From NCBI RefSeq assembly GCF_000517265.1, contig NZ_AYSJ01000002.1, forward strand, positions 846,306-910,305: a stretch of 64,000 bases of DNA. Direction: 5' to 3'. Shown one piece after another: positions 45,592 to 55,100 of the stretch (positions are counted from its first letter, which is position 1; every line of letters begins with the position of its first letter). The notes under the pieces are model-generated. The model was not told the DNA's origin, did not search any database, and saw nothing but the letters and a program-made list of their open reading frames with translations. Origin of the DNA: Photorhabdus khanii NC19. Its GTDB lineage: Bacteria; Pseudomonadota; Gammaproteobacteria; Enterobacterales; Enterobacteriaceae. The translations under genes and the position numbers were made by a program.

Positions 45592-45635
45592 TTATTATTT
45601 TATTATTTTATTATTTTATTATTTTATTATTTTAT
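45592..45635. repeat. 8-base simple sequence repeat (TTATTATT)5.5
   Basis: Perfect 44-base run with period 8, in the intergenic region between the small rpn gene and MARTX toxin 2. Such tracts are prone to slipped-strand changes. Confidence 0.9.
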
Positions 45636-46017
45636 CTCTTTATTTTAAAGGGATAAGTTAAGTCTTTATATATTTTCACATTGATAATATTAATGACTTA
45701 ACTAATTAATTTTTTATTTAAATAAGTTTTGAATAAAAAACAAGCTGCAATTGATTTAATTTACGCTTTATTAACTTATTCCCATTAATGATGATAATGT
45801 TGGGTATTAGGCAATGTGTAGGGGGATAAGAAGACTTTTTTTATGTGAATATTGCTTTTAAATTTATGCTCTATATTATTTCGCTCGATTTATTCACCTA
45901 ATTAATCAAAGAATGACTTAAAAGAACTTATAGACACATAAACTCAGAATTCCGCTGAGTTTGATTTTTTGTTTATTGTATTTTGCTTTCATTAATAAAC
46001 TTCTATTAGGTAAGAGC
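45636..46017. promoter_or_regulatory. Leader region of MARTX toxin 2
   Basis: AT-rich, no gene. From about 45815 it parallels the toxin 1 leader (GTAGGGGGATAAGAAGACTT versus GGGGGGTAAATAGACTTTCT, then GCTCTATATTATTT). A terminator-like hairpin AACTCAG ... CTGAGTT plus GATTTTTT lies at 45941-45970, in the same place as the one before toxin 1. The promoter probably lies in the conserved part. Confidence 0.5.
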
Positions 46018-46100
46018 ATGCCTGAAATATTTATATAAATTATCTTAGATATCAATAACAACCAAGATGTTTTCTCTTTATGTATTTTGCTGATCTGAAA
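46018..46100 (+). pseudogene. Remnant of the small leader gene before MARTX toxin 2
   Basis: ATG 46018 after AGGTAAG gives MPEIFI then TAA, and continues in frame IILDINNNQDVFSLYVFC. This matches IIDDVSYNNSVFSLYSID of the broken gene before toxin 1. The Cys-rich second half is missing here, deleted up to the toxin ribosome site. Confidence 0.55.
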
Positions 46101-46124
46101 AAGAAATAAGCTAAAGGATTGCCT

Positions 46125-49100
46125 ATGGGTAAATCATTAAATAGTAGTACACAGTATTTTTTCACCGGAAACTATTCCGCTGATGATAATAATAATGATA
46201 TTAATGCTATTGGATTTGGTGGTTATATTTATGCTCGTGGTGGGAATGATCATATTACTCTCGGTTCGATTGCGGCGAAGGTATATACCGGTACCGGACA
46301 TGACACCGTGGTTGGTGGGGCTGCATATTTAGAAATAGAAGATTCCAATGGCGATCTGTCAGTAACCGGTGGCGCGGGTTACGCAAATATTGATAAGAGT
46401 GGGGATGGTGATATTGCATTTTCGGGTGCTGCCGGAGCTGTTTCCATGGAACATTCAGGTGACCATGGTAATCTGGATTTTGCAGGTATTGCTGCTTATA
46501 ACAGTTTGGAGCGTAAAGGTTTAACCGGTGATATAGACTTTAATGGTGCAGGTGGTTACAACAAATTATGGCACGAAACAGACAGAGGTAATTTGGATTT
46601 TGCCGGAGCGGGTGCGGGTAATAACATCGACCGTACTTGGTTTAAATCCTATCAAGGGTCTCAAGGTGATGTGATATTTCATGGTGCAGGCGCAGCAAAT
46701 CGCATCAGCTCGCGGATAGAACGTGGTGATATCATTTTTAATGGTGCCGGTGTTGATAATCACATTGTACGTAAGGGTAAAGAGGGAAATATTATTTTAC
46801 GTGGCGCAGGCGCATCAAACCGAATTGAACGTCTGTATCAAAGTGAAGACAAATACCAGCAAACTCATGGTGATATTACTTTTGAAGGGATTGGTGGTGA
46901 CAATAAAATCTATTCTAATGTTGCTCATGGCAATATCAATTTTTCCGGTACCGGTGCTTATAATGAAATCACCAGATCAGATATAACCGCAAATAGAATT
47001 TATCATAATGAGGGAATCGGTGGGGCATTAGAATATGCCTTGGCTGAGGAGATCGTATTGACAACGGCGATGATGGGCGGTGATTTTCTCCGGGAGCTTC
47101 AGCCAGTGACGGGGGTTAAATCAACCACAGAGCCAAATACTTATCTGTTTGCATTTACCGATAATCGGTACACGCATGTCAGCAAAATTCAACTGCAAAA
47201 TGATCCTGTCACCGGTAAGCTCAATTATTACGCCAGTTCCTGGTATAAAATAGGTAATCATCTTGAAAATCTCGCATCGCAAAATATTTATTCACTCAAT
47301 GGATTTGTCGATATTAATGTTAACGGTGCTTACCGTCTTTTCAATTTAACGGTTGAACATCAGAAGCCAATGACTGTTCAGGGCGTCGAAGAAAATGTAC
47401 TGGAAAATGAGTGGGTAACTTATATTGTCGGCACATCGGTCAATGTGGAGGATATCACGCTCTCTGATGCCAAAATGGGTGGACACGCCATCTTTTCCGA
47501 CAGCCAGAAAGTGGATGTTTCCGCGGTTAAATGGAACCGTCAACCTAATACTTATGTGTATGCCACATATATAGAATCATACACCAAAGTCGTGCTGGTT
47601 GAATTAGCGGATGATCCTGAAACAGGTTCACTGCAATATCTTGCCAAAGCGTGGTACAAAGCGGGTGATCATACCGGTGATTTGGCTAATGAAGATTTTT
47701 CTCCTGCAAATGGATACAGCCCTATAAAAGCAGGTGGGTGTACCTTAAGCGAGCTGCAATATCAGTTTGATACGGTATACCGCATTTCTGAGCAATTAGA
47801 ACGTACTGAAGAATTTGAACAACCGGATATCAATGAGAGTTCGGGCGACATTAATTTCATCGGTGTCGGGGGTGGAAACATGATTGAATCCAGTGTCACT
47901 CGCGGCAATGTTAATTTTGAGGGCGGAGGTGCGGCTAACGTCATTATAAAAAGTGGCGAACAGGGCGATTTGACGTTTTATGGTGCGGGTTTAGCCAACG
48001 TTATTGTTCACCAAAGCCAGAGTGGCACAATGGATGTTAACGTAGGAGGCGCTGCTAACGTACTGGTGCGGATCGGTGATGGCCTGTACCTGGCGCATCT
48101 TTTGGCGGTTGGCAATATTTCGATCCACAAAGGCAATGGCGACAGCCAGGTGGTGATGCAAGGTGGTTACAATACGCACACGCAAATAGGTCATGGTCAC
48201 GCTAACTGGTTAGCGACGGGGGGTTTTAACGTCATGACTCAAAAAGGCATCGGGAATATCTCTTCGGTGCTGTCAGGAGGGGCCAATGTGCTGACCAGAT
48301 TGGGTGCCGGTGATCTGGTTTCGGGTATGTTCGGTGGCGCTAACATTATCACGCATATCAGTGATGATGGTGATAGGTCAGACACCACAGCGATTGCACT
48401 GGGTGGCGCGAATGTGCTTACTAAGAAAGGTCAGGGTAATGTATTGGCGCTGATGGGCGGTGGCGCAAACGTATTGACTCATATTGGTGACGGTAACACG
48501 ACGGGCGTCATGCTGGGAGGCGCCAATATTCTGACGAAAGTCGGCAACGGTGATGTGCTTGGCATCATGTTTGGTTTAAGCAACGTGCTTACCCAAGTTG
48601 GTGACGGTCAGATACTGGGCGTAATGGCAGCGGCCGGCAATATTTTTACTAAAGTCGGCAATGGAACGGCGATTGCGGCCATGATTGGAGCAGGCAATCT
48701 CTTCACCCATGTTGGCAACGGTGACGCCTGGGCGTTGATGGGCGGTTTGGGTAATATTTTCACCAAAGTGGGGGATGGCAATGCGCTGGCGCTGATGGCA
48801 GCGGTCGGCAATGTGTTTACCCATATTGGCGACGGTGCCAGCGTTGCCCTGATGCTGGCAAAAGGCAATATTGCCACCAAAGTGGGTAACGGCATGGTTT
48901 TGTCAGCGATGATGGGTAAAGCTAATATCTTTACCCATGTGGGGGATGGCGATACTTTTGCTGTCATAATCGGCGGTGCCAATGTGCTGACAAAAGTCGG
49001 TGATGATCTGACAACCACTGTGATGTTGGGTAAGGCCAATATCTATTCGCATGTGGGTAAAGGCACCAGTATTGGCTTGTTTGCCGGTGAACTGAATGTC

Positions 49101-52100
49101 ATGACCAAAGTTGGCGATGGTGCAACGCTGGCGGCAATGTTTGGTCAAGCCAATATCATGACTCATGCAGGTAAAGGTTTAACCGGTGTTTTGGCCCAAG
49201 GTGAAGCGAATATCGTGACCAAAGTGGGTGATGATTTTATGGGCGTAGTGGCGGCTGGCAAAGCTAACGTGATGACTCATGTAGGTAATTCGGCAACTGC
49301 GGCTGTACTTTGTGGCCGGGGCAATATTCTGACCAAAGTAGGTGAAGGGACAATGGTCGGCTTGCTCAGTTCCGATGCAGGTAATGTGATGACCCATATT
49401 GGTAATGGAACTACCGTCGGTTTTGCCAAAGGCAAGGCCAATTTCATCACCAAAATAGGTGATGGAACCAGTGTTAACGCTGCTTGGGGTGAAGCCAATA
49501 TCCTGACTCATGTCGGTGATGGCGACCGTGACAACTTCGCTAAAGGTCAAGAAAATATCATTACTAAAGTTGGTAATGGGCAAGAAGTCACTGTGGTTCA
49601 GGGCGATGCCAATGTTATCACCCATGTCGGTGATGGAGATGACTATACCGGAGCCTGGGGCGAAGCGAATGTTATCACTAAGGTCGGCGCTGGACGTAAT
49701 GTAGTGCTTGCCAAAGGTGATGTTAATATTGCGACCCACATTGGTCAGGGTGACAGTTTTAACGTTTTGTGGAGTGATAAAAATATCGTCACCAAAGTGG
49801 GTGATGGCCGGCAGGTGATAGTGGCTAAAGGCCGAACTAACATTACGACCACTGTCGGGAATGGTTTAAATGTCGCGGTAACGCAGGGTGACCTTAACGT
49901 CAATACCAGAGTTGGAGATGGTGTTTCGGTTAACATGGCGTGGGGTAACCACAATATCAATACCAAAGTTGGCAATGGTCTCAATGTCGCGGTCATGAAA
50001 GGAGAAAACAACGCCAATATTCAGATCGGTGATGGTTTGGCGTTCCATGCCGCTTATGCACGTAATAATGTGGCGATTAAAATTGGTAATGGTGATTTCT
50101 ACAGCCTTTCCGTAAACAACCTTGCAGACAACAAATTCTCTCTCCTGTTTGGCAATATCAAACAGACTGCCTTAGGTGTGGGTGGCAGTCAGGCGATTAA
50201 CTATTTGGTTCACGGTAGTGAATCAAACACATCCGGCACTCGTAGAGGCCGGGGGGCGATTAATTTAGCGGAAGTTTCTGCCATTAATGGCTTCAAAATG
50301 GAGCAAGTTGAGCCGATAAGTTCGGACTTAAACCATCATCTTAGTGCTTCAGTGACAGATATCGACACGCCAGACACTGACCAGATTGAAAGCATTTTGA
50401 ATCGAAAAATCAAATCCATATCGAACAAAAATAAAAATCTGATTATCAACGGTGATTTTGAACAAGAGCACTTAGGATGGCAGTCAACCAATGGTATTGA
50501 AGCCTATAACCCCGCGGGCAATTATGGTCTTGATAATGACTGGCATGGTGAGCGAGTCAGTGAACTTGATGTTGTAGGTAACACGACCCTCTATCAAGAT
50601 CTGCAAGACTTGTACCAGGGCGAAATTATTATCTTGAGTTTCGACTTTGCAGGACGTTTGGACATGTCTGCTGGTGATGGCATGGAGGTCTTCTGGAACG
50701 GTGAACGTGTATTTTCGACGTTGGGTGATCAAACAGAATGGCAAACCCAGACGCTGAGATTAATGGCAAAAGAGGGCGATAACCGGGTTGAATTTAAAGG
50801 GACAGGCGATGATGACGGGCTGGGCTACGTTCTGGATAACGTGGTTGCAGAAGCTGAGATGTCATTGATTGTCAACGGTGACTTTGAGCAGGGGGATTAT
50901 GGCTGGCAGTCAACTCATGGTATTGAGGCATATAGCCCCGCAAGTGCTTATGGTCTTGATAATTCAGATCATGGGGAACGGGTCAGCGAACTTGATACTC
51001 ATGCCAACACCACGATTTATCAGGATCTGCAAAATTTGTATGAAGGGGAGGTTATTTCCCTGAGTTTTGATTTTGCCAATCGTCCCAATGCTTATCTCAC
51101 GAACAATGGCATGAAGGTTTTTTGGAATAATGAAGAGGTATTCTCAACGGCTGGAGATATCACTAAATGGCAACATGAAGCGCTGGAATTGATCGCCCAA
51201 AAAGGCAGAAACCGCATTGAGTTTAGAGGTACCGGCTTAAATGATGGGGTGGGTTATGTTTTGGATAATATTGTTGCTAAATCTGAAAGTTCACTACAAG
51301 CCAATGCCATTACCGAATATGTGAAACAGGATAAAGCGGCGCAAAATGCATTAAATGATAAAGAGAAAGCGGAAAGTGCTCGTCAACTGTTGGAACAAGA
51401 AAAAGATAAACAGCGGGCAGTAACGGCAAAATTACAATCCCAACTGGCGCTAACCGATCAAAACGCGCTGGGGGCGAATGGTCAGGCACCGCGTGACGCA
51501 GTGAAAGAAGAAGCTCAAGCGGTGACGGATGAGCTGATTTCCATGGTTGACGGTTTGGATGCGCTTGATAGTTACGCCAACTACGATGGTACATCAGGTG
51601 ACATGTGGCGCAATCGTTTCGCTGGTGGTTTGTTAAACAGCGTTAAAAATAAATTAAATCAAGCAAGTTCTGTTTCTCAACAACAATTAGATAATACACA
51701 GCAAGTTATTATCACTAACCAACACGAAGTCAAAAAAGCGGTTGCAATATCAGAAGCTGGCGCAGTGAAAAGTGAACAGCATTGTGTCGGCTCAATGCAA
51801 GATACCGTAAATGCACAAATAAAAGCGGAATGGAAAAAGGCAGAGGCGCTTTCACAACAATGGCAGGCCGGAAAAGCGAAAGATGACGCTAATACCACCT
51901 ATCAGAGTGCTGAACGTCGTGGCAAGCGTGACATTACAGCAGCGGAAAATAAAGCGTCTCAGGCAAAAGAGGATGCGAAAGGAGCGCAGCAGAGTGGTCA
52001 TGCTAAACCCGAACGTGTGGGAGCATATGGCAGTGGTTTGTCTGGAGAGGGGTATAAGCTAAAGGATAATGTAGAAATCGGCAGCCGGATCAACCCTGAA

Positions 52101-55100
52101 ACTGTTGTATCCGCAGATGGACGGTTTAGTCAGGGATTGGGCAAAGAAAATCTGCAAGCGCTGGGTAATACTGAACACGTGGGTAACCGTCTACAGTTCA
52201 ATAACGGGATTCAATATTTGGTGAATACGCCAGATACCGTGTTGACGGATCATTCTGCTGCTCAACATTATAATGCTGCCAAAGGGGACATACTGCAAAA
52301 AATTGATAACAAAATCTTTGATGTCAGAGCACGTGGAAAAGAGCTGAGGGATCATTCATTTTATTTTAGCCAGAGTAGCAACTTGCTGGAAAAACTCGGG
52401 AAAATCATTCCCGAAATTGGCAGTGTACGCCTGACCAAGGGAGACACGGCTGAGTCTAAAAAACTCATGCAAGGATTATGTTTTGCCCTGTCTGCCCGTT
52501 ACTTGATTGAAGAGCGGGTACATGGTTTAGGGGGTGGCAAAGCTTATATGATGTGGCTGAAAGATGCCATTAAAGCGTACAACGATACATCAATTAATAA
52601 GAGAACAGATATTGGCTCCATTGAATCCGCTTTGTTGAACCAATATCGTCGCCAAAATATTGGCCCGGCGATTGAAGATATATTATCAATACAGCACAGC
52701 CAGTCGATGGATAGCTCCACGGTTGCTGCACATAGAGCAGCCAATGCCGCGTATGGTGGCAAGTTAAAAGCCAATGGGCTGACCGGGCCGAACATCAATA
52801 ATGCGTTGAATTATGAGGCTGAAGGTTATGAATTTGTCATGGATAAACTGCGTAATGTGAGTAAATCGACTTACATGACATTTATGTCTGAAGATCACGC
52901 AATGTCAGTGGTGGTACACAAAAACGGAGTTCAAACAGTTTGGTCATTCTATGATCCTAACTATGGGGCAAAATCGTTTGCCAACTTTGATGACTTCCGC
53001 CGTTTTATGGATTCTTTCCATAAAGGATACCTCACGAAATATAAATTTCAGGCGAGTGAACAGAAGGATCAAAGTTTCTATGTTCAATTCAATAAATTTG
53101 AAGAAAGCCGCATTGCGAAATACGACGGTTTCTGGAAAAGGGCGCGTGATGGTGAACAGGATTACGTACTGCGCGCATTAAAAGAGCAAGGCCGGAATTT
53201 TACCCTGGGTTCAGGTGCGACCGGGCGAGTGGTTGATTACGGTGAAGATCATATAACGTTAGAAGTGACGACTAAACAGGGTCGGAAAGTCTTGGTTGAA
53301 GTTGAAGGCAACAACATTAAGCAAGCTGTCAACTTTGTGCAGTTGAATGTCGGTAAAGTCTTTACTTATCCGACGGTAAATAGACTGACACTTAAAACGC
53401 CGATCCCTGCGCTGGAAAGCTTGTCATCAAATGATGTTATCGAAAATAAAAATGTTGAGTCTTGGGAACGCATCACGGTTACACCTCAAACCGATGGTCG
53501 TGAAACGCGTTTTGATGGTCAGATTATTATTCAGACAGAAAATGATCCGGTCGTTGCTAAAGCTGCGGCCAATCTGGCAGGTAAGCATCCGGATTCCAGC
53601 GTTGTTGTTCAGCTTGATTCTGACGGTCAGTACCGGGTTGTCTATGGTGATCCGGCTAAATTATCGGGCAAATTACGCTGGCAGATTGCCGGTCATGGTC
53701 GTGATGAATCAGAACAGAATAACAGTCGTTTGAGTGGTTACAGTGCCGATGAGCTGGCGGTAAAACTCAAACAGTTCAGTCAATATTTTGGTCAGATGGA
53801 TAAACCCAGCCACATCAGTATCGTAGGTTGTTCGTTGATAAGTGATGACAAGCGGGACGGTTTTACCCGCCGTTTTATTAACGCGTTGGACAAGCAAGGG
53901 ATTCGCAGTGATGTCTCGGCTCGCCGTAGCGAAGTCGCGGTTGATGCAACAGGCCGTAAATTTACCCGTGACGAAAATAACCAATGGGTTAACAACCTGT
54001 CTGATAACAAAATCATATTCCGGTGGGGTGATCAGGGTGAACTGACGACCAGTACAGAGCGGGTCGTGCGTGGTATTGAGGAGAGTGACATCAACCTCTC
54101 CCTTGTGGGGATAGCCAACGCAGATGAGTCAGCCAAAGGGACGATTGCAAAGAATGCGAATATTTTCACCGCGCCGGAGAAGCGCAGGATCAGGATGAAT
54201 AGTCATTCCGGTGATAAATCAAACCGCCATCAATGGCGTTATTCCGGCAATATTCAGATCAATGTGGGAGAGGGGGAATTTACCGCGATTAATTGGGGAA
54301 CATCGAACGTTGGCATCAAAGTGGGTGCCGGTGGCGTTAAATCACTGACTTTTGGTGACAACAACCTGATAGTTCATATCGGTAATGGTGAGAGTAAACA
54401 CAGCTTTAATATTGACGGCTATCAGGCGCTTGAAGGGGCGCAGATATTTATCGGTAATCATAACGTGAGCTTCAACATGGGCCGCAGTAACGACCTGATT
54501 GTGATGATGGATAAATCCATTCCAACGCCGCCACTGATCAATCCGTTTGATGGCGCTGCGCATATTGCGGACGTACTGCAAGGCATTGCCCGTTCTGATG
54601 AAGGGCAGATGTGGTTAGTTGCGCAAAATGAACAATGGACATTGGCTGGTGCGAAAAAGTTTATTCAGGATATGTCCGGTTTGGATCAAACCAGCAGCGT
54701 GGATTATCACACCCTGATTGGTCTGGATTCCCAAAATGAACGTAGCAGCCGTGCGCTGAAAAACGATATCGAATTAACACTGAATAAAAAATACAACGCG
54801 TGGTTGAGCAACAATGGGAATCGTGCTGACACCAGTAACATGAGTCGTGCGGATCAATTCCGTCAGGCTAATGAAACGCTGGCATTCAACTTTGCGGTTG
54901 GTGGTCAGGGCGCGGATATTCAGGTGACAATGGGTAACTGGAACGTGATATTTGGCGACAACATCCAATCGATTTTGGATACCAACCTGGGATCGCTGTT
55001 TGGTCTGATGACCCAGGAGATTACGGCAACCGGTCTAGTAAAGACGACCTTCACCTATAATCCGCACGACTTGCCGCGTCAGCTTAAGAACAGAGTGCTT

